A DNA stretch of 64,000 nt from Cryptomeria japonica (taxonomy: Eukaryota; Streptophyta; Pinopsida; Cupressales; Cupressaceae). The stretch lies in NCBI RefSeq assembly GCF_030272615.1, contig NW_026729184.1, positions 90,802-154,801 on the forward strand, written 5' to 3'. Of the stretch, positions 1 to 10,586 are shown piece by piece; positions within the stretch are counted from its first letter, which is position 1; each line of letters starts with the position of its first letter. Below the pieces are notes generated by a model. It was not told where the DNA came from, made no database searches, and saw nothing but the letters and a program-made list of their open reading frames with translations. Made by a program: the position numbers and the translations under genes.

Positions 1-2040
1 GTAAGCACGTGCAACATTTATAACTATGTCAAGATATTTCAATAAATGTCATTCTCTTTAGCCTCTATCACACCTTGTTTTGATTTTCTAGTGATATGCC
101 ACATCTTGTCATCATTACCTTACATAAGAAATAGAAACATCATCTTACAGGTTTCATGAGAGTCAACCTCAACTTAGTGCCTACTTCGACTAAAATGTGA
201 AGGATTCATGGAGTGTGGTGGATGCCACACATGAATTTATAGTAAGGAAGAAGTTTCATCCAAGCTACATAAAAGGGCATCTCTAACATTCCAAGGCAAA
301 TTGGCATCCCAATATAATATGATAAACATTTTATATATTCTCAAAACATAAAACACGTCTAGAAGGACCTGAATATCTTAGTTTCATAAATCTATTTATG
401 GTTAAGATCTTCTTTTGTAGTGTAGCCCTAGAAAAAGCTCTAGCCATTGCCAACTAAATTTTGTTCCAACATAGTTGTGTTGGAAGAATATTCCTTTTTG
501 CTTTGCACTCCATTGATCCATACCCCTTTGTGGCATAATATTTCCCATCATTAGTGAGATTTTCTTTTGCTTTTATGTTCCTTGCTAGAAGAAGTTCCTC
601 ATTTTCTATTTAATACATTGGCAACCCCCATGTGACATTGCGGTCCTCAAGACATTAGACAGACATGGTAAGAGTAGATATTACTACTTTCAACATGATG
701 ATAAGTCAACCATTTCGATTTCCATGAGGTCATCTCACTAGATAATTTGGCAAGCGTCCCATAGTCGAGTTGATCTTAAGCCATTTGTTAAAGGGAAATT
801 CGAGGTATATAGTAGGAAGGGTGTCTAATTTTAATTGTAGTGTGAACTTATGTTTCTACTTGTTCCCTAGGGTCTTAGACATTGCAACACTTGCATTTAC
901 CATTTTACGTAAACAAATAGATTAATCATCCCCAAAAATATTGACCCTAGCCTCTAGTCTTTTGGCCATCCCTCAAAGAATAATAGTTTACAAATTGTTG
1001 ATGTGTCAAAGAAGTTAAATTTGAGGTAATTGAAATTCCTTCCAACTGCCCCAATTAAGTTACAACAAAACCATATCGTCTTAAAGCATCTACCAAAATT
1101 ATGAATAGAAAGTGGGATAATAATTGCAAAGTTCCATTGATAATAATTAAGAACCTTGGGTTTGTAACTATCATGAATTAGCAAGACAATCAATCTCTCT
1201 CAAATCCAAAAGATTTAAGGGATTTGAACAAGAATCTCCAATCCAATTTGTTGTTCTTGTTTATATCTAGTTTGACTTACATTACACTTGATCCATTTAA
1301 CAAGCTGAAGAGTGGATAGCTTCTTATTAAATTAGTACTCCATCTAAGATGCATTTCCTAAGAACAAGCCCAGTTTGCCCCTAAGTAATAATCTCAAGTA
1401 GAATTGTTTGTAGATAACTTTATATAGTTGTGGATAGTATCTTATATACTATGTTTCATGGAGATATTGATTAAAAATCTTCTTCTTCTTAGGAATAAAA
1501 GTTTCGAAGGTGTTATTCAGATCTTTAAATTGACTACTTTCTTGTGTGAGTCCTCAAGTGCTACCCAAATGTTGTACCTTGCAATATGCTAGCACTTACA
1601 AAAAATGTTTCTAGGAAGCCATCAAGCTTGAGAGCCTTGTCTAGAAGCAGCTAGAGGACAACCTTTTGACTTCTTCTATGAAACATTGTTTCAAGAGTTT
1701 ATCTTCACTCTTAGAAACCAACTTGGGGATTTTATTAGTAAAATGAGACATGGATTCACCTAAGGAGTCATCTATATTGTTTAACATTCCTTTTGAAAAA
1801 GAAGACTACGTGTTTATTAATGAGCTCCTTCTCTTCTAGTATCTCTCAATATATAAATTTATCTTACTAATTCTATTCACCATTTTCCTTTCTTTTGTAT
1901 AATGATGGAAAAACTTTGAGATTTTGTTCCTGCTTTTAAGCCAAACTTTCCTAACTTTTGGTGTCCAATATATCTCCTATTTTGGAAGAATCTCTAAATA
2001 GAACCTTAATAGTCCCTTTTCTTCTAGGTAACTATCGTGG
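1..2040 (-). pseudogene. Decayed LINE fragment: pre-RT and reverse transcriptase region
   Basis: Read on the minus strand this stretch follows the order of a plant L1-type LINE ORF2. Near 1,980-1,860 is the linker upstream of RT (W-L-K-S-R-N-K-I-S-K-F-F-H, as in the family's KWLREGDxNTKFFH). Near 1,370-1,310 is T-G-L-V-L-R-K-C-I-L-D-G-V followed by E-A-I-H-S, the conserved TGFVxGRxILDGxxxAxEAIHS block. Near 1,250-1,210 is LDWRFLFKSLKSFGF. Downstream, 830-720 resembles the TLPxxYLGxPL segment. Many stops and frameshifts make it a pseudogene. The QGDPL box is missing in this copy because about 43 bp present in the partner copy are replaced by 4 bp near 1,121-1,125. Confidence 0.72.
954..1193 (-). 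pseudogene. Open stretch within the LINE RT relic, spanning the box deletion
   Basis: A 79-codon open stretch that exists only because of the small deletion in the RT region of the decayed LINE. Its start (T-N-P-R-F-L-I-I-I-N-G region) corresponds to the segment before the RT QGDPL box, and its end (C-K-L-L-F-F-E-G) lies where the FVDD-type active site should be. It is not an independent gene; the reading frame is a by-product of the deletion joining two parts of the decayed RT. Confidence 0.5.
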
Positions 2041-2089
2041 TCCATTCCAAATAGAAAAACACATTCATTCAAATAAAGCCTTTGAATAT

Positions 2090-2780
2090 TGACAACGAGA
2101 TTGCAACCGGTTTTGACTAAGTATATACCTGGAGCATTATTAGTTCAAAATAGTTCATCTTTCTTTTGTAAGGAACTAAAATTGAAATGACATATTTTAT
2201 TAAATAGCTCTATGTTAGATTCACAACATTTACTTCTTAGCAAGGTATTGTATATTCTCTAATAGGTGGATATTCCAATCTACATCCAATTTTTCTCGAT
2301 AGTTCTTCCAAATTTGCTAGATAACTCCTTAATCCTTAAAAAGGGGTGAAAATGTTCAAGGGGAGGCTCAATAAACAAGTGGTCTTCCTAGATCCAAATA
2401 GTATAACCATTACTCACCATCCATTTTTATCACATTCGCAATAGTTGTCCAACCTTAGCATTTTTGTTCCAAATAGTAGATCCAACAAGGATATAAAAAT
2501 AAGATAATATACCCCAACCACCCTCATCTCTAATATACTTAACCTTCATGATATTTATCCAATTATTATTGTTCTTCAAAAAAAAATGTCTCATTTTGGC
2601 TATCAAGACCATATTTGTGTCTTTAATTTTGCATAATCCCAAACCTTAGAGTTGCTTAAGAAGGAAAACCTTATCCCAAGACACTAGTAAAATCCTTTGG
2701 TCTCTTTCAATTCCAAACCAATGGAAGTTCCTTTGAATCTATTTGACTTTATTAGCGAGGAATCTACTATGAATGTTATT
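2090..2780 (-). pseudogene. LINE ORF2 C-terminal fragment
   Basis: On the minus strand the 70-codon open stretch 2,642-2,430 reads G-L-C-K-I-K-D-T-N-M-V-L-I-A-K-M and then W-I-N-I-M-K-V-K-Y, the familiar GLGxKDxxxxNxALLAKWxW...WxxVxKAKY segment that follows the RT of plant LINEs. Upstream on that strand (2,770-2,645) are R-N-F-H-W-F-G and S-W-D-K-V, matching the FLWxG...WDxVCxPKxxGGLG segment. Downstream to about 2,090 it continues toward the zf-RVT domain (P-G-I-Y-L-V-K). It directly precedes the other LINE fragment although RT should come before this region, so the two are pieces of different copies or are rearranged. Confidence 0.65.
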
Positions 2781-2789
2781 TGGCTTTTC

Positions 2790-3540
2790 TAAATAAATGA
2801 TATTAATGTTTTAATGATCATCCATTGGGAATCCTTGATCCTCCATGATGTGGCATCCAAGTGTATTATAACATGTGATTAAATAGGCCAACCTAGGCCT
2901 TATTATAAGTAATTTAATGTAGAAGCAAAAGGATAATAGTGAAAATTTTGAATTAGGTTAATAAACTATTAGTGGGAACTAGATTCAAATGTATCACAAA
3001 GGATTGCACTAGGGATTACATACATAAAACGTAAGTATAATAGTAATTTCATTTAACAAATAAAGAAAAATGATACATATATTTTATATAAATATATATA
3101 TGACCATAATAAATATACAAGTAAATGGATTTGTAAATTGAATCAATTATCATATATAAATATTGCAAATAATATACTAAATTAACATACTATTAAATAT
3201 AACTAAATAAATTTAAAACTGAAAACAAATAATGATTCTATGGCAAGCAAAATGAGTGGGATCACTTTCTCCTCCATTTACTCTAACACTCCCTAATTAA
3301 CAACAACTTTTTATTATTTTAGTATTCTTTGTTCAAAACTATAATCTCATTTGACATCTAAAATCGTTACTTCTACATTTTAATAAATATGTAAAATACT
3401 TTTTTAAATAATATTATAAACCTTATCTGTATTGTATAAAAATACTAATTTAAAAACAATTAATAGGTGTACACCAAACAAAAGCAAAGTAAACAAATCC
3501 TTGATAACAAACATACCGACTCCCACAAAAGCTAAAACAG
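2790..3540. other. AT-rich spacer without a recognisable gene
   Basis: About 750 bp, very AT-rich, with short TA runs near 3,075-3,105 and no coding signal that I can recognise on either strand. The same spacer lies at 60,480-61,260 in the partner copy, where the TA run has grown to roughly 45 bp. Confidence 0.6.
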
Positions 3541-4080
3541 TATTATAGTCGTCTGGGATGTGGAAGATATGTAATGAGACGACTGGTGGGAAGGCGAAGG
3601 TATATAATTATTTGCTATTCTATGGAATTTCATTCACAAGCGTAGAATTTCATGGCTGGACATTATTTTATAAAGAATTCTTCGAGCTTGCGGACAAAAC
3701 AAAGGCTTTATATCTCTGTTTTAATAGTTTCTTAATATTTCTTCAGTTTGTCTTCTACTCTCGCCAACTGCTTACCTTTAGCAGCGTAGACTTCTGACCA
3801 TTTCCCATGGTTGAGCAACATTTTAATAAGAATTCAAGGAGCCTGTGGACAAAACAAATGCTTTATATTTCTTTCTTATCTGTTTCTTAATATTTCTTTA
3901 GTTTGTCACTCATTCAATCACAGCCCATCAAGATGACCACCCATTTCTCAATAGGTTAGAAAATTGTGCATTGACAGAGACTAGATTTGAATGGCGAACG
4001 CAGCAGGACATTTCATAGTCTATTTAAGTTTGCACTACAAAACTTTCGGATTGTCAAGTACGTTCAGTTCTTGGAAATGC
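3540..4080 (+). repeat. Promoter-like dispersed module, copy 1
   Basis: A segment whose landmarks recur in the same order at 19,700-20,300, 42,060-42,810, 46,780-47,440 and 61,262-61,805: a GTAGACTTCTGACCATTTC-like line, GAGCTTGCGGACAAAACAAA-like lines followed by CTTTATAT, then CCCATCAAGATGACCACCC, then GAGACTAGATTTGAATGGCG and a TACAAAACTTT. The ATG at 3,990 (ATGGCGAACGCAGCAGGA) occupies a fixed place in the module, but the reading frame behind it does not stay open in the other copies. It may be a transposon terminus or a duplicated 5' flank of a lost gene; I cannot name it. Confidence 0.55.
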
Positions 4081-4109
4081 CAAAATAATATAGTAATTAT
4101 AATAGGAAA

Positions 4110-4184
4110 TTTGATATATATATATAGACATGTATATATATGATATATATGTATATACATGTATACATGTATATATGTATATGT

Positions 4185-4217
<33 letters not shown>

Positions 4218-4252
4218 TATATATGTATACATATATATATACATATATATAA
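4110..4252. repeat. TATATACATG-type microsatellite, short allele
   Basis: About 140 bp made of alternating purine-pyrimidine TA, TATG and TACATG units. At the same place in the partner copy (61,832-62,202) the tract is about 370 bp. The open frames it creates (Y, I, C, M only) are low-complexity artefacts. Confidence 0.95.
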
Positions 4253-4404
4253 TTTTAAAAGATGTTTATCTTTCACATTATTTAATATGAATTATTTTTG
4301 TTAATTTGGATTTATTATTATATCAGATTTGAAAATCTATTTGAGTTAAATTAGATTTTTAGATTTTTAGAACAACATACTTACTCAATGGTATTACAAA
4401 TTAT

Positions 4405-4419
4405 TTCAAATTATTTCAA
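4405..4419. repeat. Target-site duplication of LINE, left copy
   Basis: TTCAAATTATTTCAA. The identical 15-mer is at 8,138-8,152 on the far side of the LINE. This length is typical of target-primed reverse transcription. Confidence 0.82.
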
Positions 4420-4516
4420 ATGATTAGAAAAGGGGTGAAAATTTATTCAAACACAAAAGTGATACAAACAGAGAGCCCAGATGAGAGTACTGGAGAACCC
4501 TATCAATATCCACTAG

Positions 4517-4975
4517 CTAATCTAGCATAAGAGCCATATCAGAAGGCAATTGCATCCTATCCATTATATTCCAACCCTGCATTTGATCCGAGACCCATTT
4601 GGCCAAACAATCTGCAACCCCATTCCACTCCCTGGGAACGTGTGTGAAAGTAACTGAATCTAGGGAGCAACAAAATTGAAGAATCTGACTGATAACTAAA
4701 GCCAAGTGCCAACTAACATCCCCATGCTCCTGCATGGTTAGCAAATTCACCACCACATAAGAATCAGACTCACAAATAATTTTGTGCCAACCAAGAGCAG
4801 AACAATGTTGAACAACATAAAAAATGGCAAGAGCCTTCCTTAAATTATTTGTATTAAATCCCTTATAGTTGGAGAAAATAAATTGAACATCCCCAGAACT
4901 ATCCTGCCCAACACCACCAATATCAACATTCCTAGGGTTCCCCAAAGATGAACCATCAGTGTTAACTTTTAACAC
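4517..4975 (-). pseudogene. LINE RNase H domain (open, 152 codons)
   Basis: The C-terminal RNase H of the LINE ORF2, which would degrade RNA in the RNA:DNA hybrid during retrotransposition. Visible motifs: K-V-N-T-D-G-S-S-L-G-N-P at residues 3-14 (first catalytic Asp in NTDG), C-E-S-D-S around residues 68-72 (second Asp), and the H-V-P-R-E-W-N-G-V-A-D-C-L-A-K block near residues 112-126 (terminal Asp). The usual acidic residue of the second helix (AELxAL) appears replaced in NLRKALA, so activity is doubtful. The frame is open here, whereas the copy at 62,466-62,925 has two nonsense changes. The upstream part of the ORF is broken, so this is a domain within a dead element rather than a gene. 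Confidence 0.8.
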
Positions 4976-5700
4976 ACCAAGAGGAGGGGGAGTCCACCGA
5001 CCCTTCTAATTAACCCACCATAATGGATGTCTGCACCTACCTCTTCCACCCTACCCACCAAACATCGGAGCACCCCCTTGAAGACGAAGAGTAAGACAAG
5101 TGCATATAGCAATATCAACGGGATCCACGTTGCTAGTCAAATCACACTTAACCACAACAGTCTCACAAAGAGAATGAATAATTTTCCACCACAAGTATGT
5201 GGCATCCATCCTTATATCCTGAAAAATCCTCCAATTCCTTTCTAGCCAAACATGCTAGATGCTTAAGGACTAAGAGCCCAAGAAACATGAAGATAAGGGG
5301 TTTCAGCATGGGACTTATCCTAATGCACCCAGAGCTCAAACAAAGAAGAAACGTGGCAGCAAGTCTTACCCCCAACACCCCACCAAAAGTGACATAGTTT
5401 CTCAGAAAAGCAGCACTAAAATAATAGATGAGAGATAAATTCCTCACTAATGTAACGCAAAACACAAATTGAAGGGCCTTGAAAACCCCATTTGCAAAGA
5501 TCATCCTAGGTAAGACAACAATTGTTAACCACAAGCCACAAGAAGAAATTACATTTGGGCTAGGAAAATTTATTCCAAACCTACTTCCACAAAGGCACCT
5601 TAATATCTACAAACAACTGTCTGTTAAGCTACAAGTAACCTGCAGAAATAGAGTTTATTCCAGATGACTCACTACCCCAGGCTAGGACATCGAGTCCTCC
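4976..5700 (-). pseudogene. LINE zf-RVT / linker region, frameshifted
   Basis: Between RT and RNase H. Conceptual reading on the minus strand gives L-C-H-F-W-W-G-V and later H-V-W-L-E-R-N-W-R-I-F-Q near 5,265-5,225, the zf-RVT tail motif (xxWxERNxRIFxx) of plant LINEs, followed by D-A-T-Y-L-W-W-K. The longest open frame here (5,534-5,163) is partly in a shifted frame and should not be read as a protein. Confidence 0.6.
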
Positions 5701-6174
5701 TAAGGAGATGCCCACCCTAGAAGCCAGAATATGAGTCAACTCAATTTGATCCTTGTCTGACCCAACTAGTGGCCAATCAGAAGAATCCTTCCATTTGTAA
5801 CCAACAACCTGACCAAAATGTTGAGCAGTCTTATAGTGCACAACTTTATCCTACCTAGGTGAAATAAAGCAATCACAAAGAGCCTACAAATGCAGATACA
5901 TGGAAAGAAGAGAGTGATTACCATCCGAAGAATCCATTCAAAAGAGAGCTTCAAATCCCTAACTGCAAATCCAAAAATATCTCTCTTAACCAGCTAGGTG
6001 CCAGTCTTCAAAGTATTCCAAACCATAGACCCTCTACTCTCCAAATAATATTGAGGAACATCCAAATAGATAGTTCTTAGTAAATACTTGTGCATGAGAA
6101 TACAGACCAAAGATAATATTGATTGGCACACCAATCCTAATATAGGTTAGTTGCAGGAACCTGCCCAAACAAGA

Positions 6175-7164
6175 GGGTGAATTCACAATACTGGTTCCCA
6201 CTTTTTGACCAACTTTGACACTTAGATGAATATTTTGAAAAAAAACTTCGCTTTTTGACACCTATAACTTTTAAACCGTTAAGAATTTGTAGATGATATA
6301 AACTAGTGATTTTTAGCATCTTGTTTGTAGATTCTAAATTTGTTTTTTTCAAATTTGTTTGAATAAATTTTTATTGATTTTTCCATCTCCCTCAAAAAGT
6401 AGTTTTTTACAGCAAACAACATTTTTCCAGAGTGATGTGTATCCCAAAACGCATAATTTTTTTTTATAAATGATAAAAATTTAATTATTTTGAATTTTGG
6501 TTTGTAACATCAATACCCAGGGCATGCAGTTGGTTTGATAGTGATATGTTGAATATTTTTCATTTTATTAAGTTTTGAAGTTTGACTAATTATAATTCAG
6601 ATATAGGTGTACGTTTGAACACATAACTTTTTCTATATATATCAAAATTCAATTTTCTTTTTTTTTAGAAAGAAAACACCAATACCTAGTGCATAGATAT
6701 TTTTCAGAATTTTTTTGAATTAGTTTACTATTTTTCTCAATGCATTTGACAAAGAAGTTCATGTTCGGTGAAAAACCTACATTCATAAGAAATTAAATAA
6801 AAATATATTAATGAAATTAAATATATTAAAAGTTATACTATTTGGAAAGCTTATAATAAGGACTAAATACTTTTTAAAAAAAAGTTTTAAATGAATTAAT
6901 TTGACCCCCCAAAAGCTAATGTAAAATTGATTTTTTATCACCATTTGATAGATGCAAAGGAGACTCCATTGCAAGTATGATTTAGAAGTAGAGAGGTTCT
7001 CTCCAATAAATTTTGATCTAAGAGCCTTTGATTTAACTCTCTTCAATTAATTACTTCAAATGAGACCTCTTAAAGCTTAAATCATTCTATTTTTTAAAAA
7101 ATGTACGATTTCAACAAAAATCTGGATGTACCAAAAAGTGGGAACTAGCTTTGTGAGTTCACCC
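6175..7164. mobile_element. Non-autonomous DNA transposon with about 34-bp terminal inverted repeats
   Basis: Left end GGGTGAATTCACAATACTGG then TTCCCACTTTTTG; the right end read backwards is GGGTGAACTCACAAAGCTAG then TTCCCACTTTTTGG. The 990-bp interior is AT-rich with no coding frame. It interrupts the LINE ORF between segments that read continuously across it (FLWSNTL...LVLHSSI on one side, GQVPATNLY on the other). AAGA directly abuts both ends, a possible 4-bp target duplication; a longer mutated one cannot be excluded, so the superfamily is left open. Confidence 0.72.
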
Positions 7165-7247
7165 AAGATAGAAGAATGGAGGACAAGACTCCCCTCCTTT
7201 CGAGGCCAACAAACAAGTTCCCACTTAATTAGGCTCCATTTGGAATT

Positions 7248-7700
7248 CTACAAAGTATTGCTCCAAAGAAACTGGCATGAGAGGGCATCAAATTCCTTAA
7301 GAAAATACACAGGAGCTGCCAAGACCATGTTTCTTTGAATAGCAAGAGCCTGAATCACCAATTGAAGAAAGGTCACCCAAGCAGTAGTAGACAACCACCT
7401 ATGGGTCCAATTATTAACCTTCCAATGCAACTTATCTAGCAAGTCCTTCCAAAATAGACTAGGTTGTCTGCCAATAGCCATAGGAATGCCCAGATAAACA
7501 AAGGGGAGAGATCCAATTTAAAATCAAAGGATGTTAGTAATCCTCCTCTGGATAGGCTCTAGAGTATTAAAAAAATAAATTGAGGATTTATGCTCATTGA
7601 CTTTTTGACTTGAAGCAGCCAAATAAATATCCAACATTCTCCTGAAGGTCACAACTTCATGAATTCTTGCAATCCCCATAAGAGAAGTATCATCCACAAA
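7248..7700 (-). pseudogene. LINE post-RT (thumb) segment
   Basis: Open minus-strand stretch, with G-I-P-M-A-I-G-R-Q-P-S-L-F-W-K-D-L-L-D-K (7,494-7,435) continuing to W-V-T-F-L-Q-L-V-I-Q-A-L and F-D-A-L-S-C-Q-F-L-W-S-N-T-L. These match the YLGxPLxxxRxxxxxWxxLLxKxxxKLxxW...LVxSVLQAxP...FLWG run after the active site in plant LINE RTs. One stop separates it from the active-site part upstream. Confidence 0.75.
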
Positions 7701-8115
7701 CTAGAGAGGAGGAAGCTTAGGTATCCCATTACCCTGACTCCAACCCTAAATTTGATCTTGGGAAACCTGAGATTTAATTAATCTATAAAGGCTCCCAACC
7801 ATAATAATAAACAAATAGGGAGAAAGGGGATCCCCTTGGTGAAGACCCCTAGAGGCTCCAAATAACTCAAAAGACTCACCATTTAGAATAACAAAGAAGG
7901 AGGTAGACATGACACAACTCATAGTCAAACTAACCCACTCTGGGACGAAGCCAAAGGCAAGAAGAATCTTCCAGAAAAAGTGCCACTTAAATCTTTCATA
8001 TGTTTTAGCCATATCTAGGTTGATGAACATAGATCTCTCCTTGGAAATTGCCATAGAGTGAATAGCTTTAGAAGCAACAACCACCCCATCCAAATTTATC
8101 TTTTAGCTACAAAAC
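7650..8115 (-). pseudogene. LINE reverse transcriptase core
   Basis: The catalytic core of the LINE RT. In order on the minus strand: L-D-G-V-V-V-A-S-K-A-I-H-S-M (8,099-8,060), M-F-I-N-L-D-M-A-K-T-Y-E-R (first catalytic Asp in the LDMAKTYE block), S-R-G-L-H-Q-G-D-P-L-S-P-Y-L-F-I near 7,850, and F-V-D-D-T-S-L-M-G around 7,705-7,680, the active-site box. A stop lies between the QGDPLS part and the FVDD box, and a +1 shift lies just upstream of LDGVVV. All catalytic aspartates are still present, so decay is recent relative to the other LINE fragments. Confidence 0.85.
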
Positions 8116-8137
8116 CGCATCGCTCATCTGAGATCAC

Positions 8138-8152
8138 TTCAAATTATTTCAA
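8138..8152. repeat. Target-site duplication of LINE, right copy
   Basis: TTCAAATTATTTCAA, identical to 4,405-4,419. Confidence 0.82.
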
Positions 8153-10276
8153 CTGAATATTAATTTTAAATTGATTTTTTAAAATCAAATTTAGAAGTAA
8201 GTCCATGATAAGTTTAGATTATTTGGAGTAGTTTATTTCAAGGTTTTTTTGTTCTTATATATGCATCACATCTTTTACCTAACCTAATCAAACTTGCTTT
8301 TTACTTAGGCTAAAGACACCTTATACTTTTTTCAAATCTAATACACTTTTCCCATCTAATTGTTCTAAGATAAGTTTAAATACTTATTTCCATAATTTTA
8401 TTTATGTCATGAGCTACTCTTCAATCTAATCTTCCATAGAAAATGAATTCTTTATTAAATCCTAGTATGGTGTTGGGACCAACATGAGTAATCAAGAATA
8501 TTATTAATTTTATACATGTGGCCTAACAAGAAATTACATTTAGCAATTGACACACCTTCATTGATGCATTTACGCATTGTGAATTTTTTAACCAATTACT
8601 AAATCTTATTTACAAGGATTTGGAGGGATGTCTTCATGGCACATAATTTTTTTTAGTATCTTATACCTTTATAGAAATGTTCTAACTTTTTTCCTCCAAA
8701 CCATTTCCCTCTTCCAATCCTAACTAGATAAGTTTGAAGACCACTACCACTATTGACTCATTTTTTATTCCTAATCATTTCCTATTAGTGCTAGTCTCTA
8801 ATATGGCCTACACAATTGTTACACTCCTCTTCTTATGAACATAACAATTTTTTCCATTCCTTTTAGTTTTTATCCACATAATCCTATCACTATTATAACC
8901 ATTAGGTTTTCACATTCTCTATTACCTAACTGGCCCACATTTTTGGGGGGCTAAAGATAATACATTTTATAAAATTTATTTTGAAATAACATATAATCAT
9001 ACTATACTAGTTATTCTAAAATGAGATTAATTACTCATTGCTAAATAAGTGGACAAAGTCTGTAAACCAAAAAGTATCCAAAGGTATCTTTTGATTCATT
9101 TACATGTAACATGAACATGGGATAATGTGTTCACATTATAGAACTTGCATGCTCTGACTTGGTAGTCACTTTTTAACTAATAAGTCATAATGTAAGTGTG
9201 TAATAATAATTTTTACCCTTCCTTACATTTAAAGTGTTATCTCTCATGCAAGAGTAATTTCTACAGACCTCAACTCTCTCCTCAAATCGTTTCTTGTTGA
9301 GGTCACCTCTTCTAATAAAATTTAATTTCTCTCTAGATTCATCATCAATGTGTCTCAAATAGATAGATTTTCTAATTTCATCATCCAACCCATTTCAACC
9401 TCTTCTAATAACAAACAAATATTGGTTTTCATGATCCTCTAAAATCCCATCCTCCATGATCCTTTCTATACATGACTTTTCAATAAAATTGGTATTATCC
9501 AAGAAGAAAAATTCTATTTTATTGCATGTGGCCATGGAATTTGTATTTAATCCTATGAAACAATACAAGCTAATTCTTTTAAGGTTGATGTAAACAAATT
9601 TAAATTATATTTATCATTTTCATAATCATAAGTTTGATACAAAACTTTAAAATTTAAGTAGGAATTGGTTACGATCTTCACATGTTTTCTCATGAAATGT
9701 AGGTAAGACATATGCGGATGTCTTTTCATAAGTATAAAATTTCTCTTGGGACTCGAAGCTATAGGCTATAAAAATATTTGATTTGCAACTTCTTCCTCTT
9801 CTCTTTCTATCATCACACATTTTATTTGGCAATGTTATAACATTTTCTAAAGGAGTCTCTTGGTTTGTTCATCAACTATTTAAGTAGGATCTTACCAACA
9901 CTAATGCTTGGGATTTTTAAGCTAAATATTTCCCAAAAACTGTGCCAAAAATTCAAAAGGGGTTGTTGAAAGTGTCATAATCCCTTTTCATTTAATCATT
10001 TATTGATATGGGGGTGTCTAAAGAATTTTTTTGTAAGCACAGTTTCACGGTGTCATATGATGGTTCTTTAAAGTCCTATTATGGTTTTGAAATCTATCCT
10101 ATGATAACAAATTTAAACTCTATCTTATTTTGTACTTGATTGGACTATTATTTGTAGAGAATGAACTCCTAAGTAAACATGGTCTATAGGAACCAATTAT
10201 TTTTCTTTATATCTAATTCAAAGTGGTGATAGAAGAGATAAATGAAAACTTGCAAATAAACTAATCTATTTCAACT
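8153..10276. other. AT-rich interval without a recognised gene
   Basis: About 2.1 kb with no recognisable coding domain. Two short open stretches on the minus strand (9,388-9,185, rich in R, K, D and E; 9,832-9,647) look unlike random frames in composition but match no family I can name; the first might be a gag relic. No LTR, PBS or tandem repeat was seen. Confidence 0.45.
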
Positions 10277-10530
10277 TGCAAAAATTGAAATCTATTTTAA
10301 CTCACACCTTAGCAATGAATTAAAGTTAATCTAGATCACATGATCCCAAATCTCAACAATCATGAATAAATTTCCAATTTCAAATGATTTCTAAAGATAA
10401 TTTTGAAAGGAGAAAAATGCATGAAGACTTCATGCTAACTAACACCAACTAATATCATAACCAATTAAAATTATACAAAATAATGAATAAATAACCAAGA
10501 AATAACTATTATTCTTTATAATATTTAGAA
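10277..10530 (+). repeat. 250-bp direct repeat, left of LINE ORF1 relic
   Basis: The run GAAATCTATTTTAACTCACACC through ATGCATGAAGACTTCATGCTAAC to AACTATTATTC recurs at about 11,652-11,890 in the same orientation, roughly 85-90 % alike by eye. The two copies flank the plus-strand LINE ORF1 relic. A third relative begins at 35,712, directly after an LTR. Confidence 0.75.
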
Positions 10531-10586
10531 ATATTTGAATGGAGAGAATAGGTGAGAAGGAAAATTTGAATTCGAATTCATAGTAG

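Larger units (their letters stand above)
1..5684 (+). repeat. Segmental direct duplication, copy 1 (partner 57,648-63,634)
   Basis: The sequence from the first base of the window to about 5,684 recurs in the same orientation from 57,648, with only scattered substitutions (by eye about 2-3 % in the parts compared) and a few indels. The match starts at base 1, so the true left edge of this copy is probably outside the window. On the right, copy 1 continues smoothly into the rest of a LINE while copy 2 is interrupted by an LTR, so the duplication may originally have been longer. Content: two LINE fragments, an AT-rich spacer, a promoter-like module, a microsatellite and a LINE 3' end. Confidence 0.93.
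4420..8137 (-). mobile_element. 5'-truncated LINE (L1/RTE-like plant non-LTR element), interrupted
   Basis: Minus-strand ORF2 relic starting inside the RT (GFVA-K-R ... LDGVVVASKAIHSM near 8,115-8,060) and running through the RT, thumb, zf-RVT and a C-terminal RNase H domain to a 3' end at about 4,420. Perfect 15-bp direct repeats flank it, so both ends are genuine and the element was 5'-truncated on insertion. A 990-bp inverted-repeat element sits inside (6,175-7,164). The RT part has a few frameshifts and stops; the RNase H frame is open. The same LINE 3' part exists in the second segmental copy (62,370-63,634), so the insertion is older than the duplication. Confidence 0.88.

Noticed and set aside
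5027-5667. Plus-strand open frames at 5,027-5,245, 5,197-5,397 and 5,479-5,667 (and counterparts at 62,977-63,617)
   Set aside because: Antisense to the LINE ORF2, whose motifs are clear on the minus strand; conservation between arms simply follows DNA identity.
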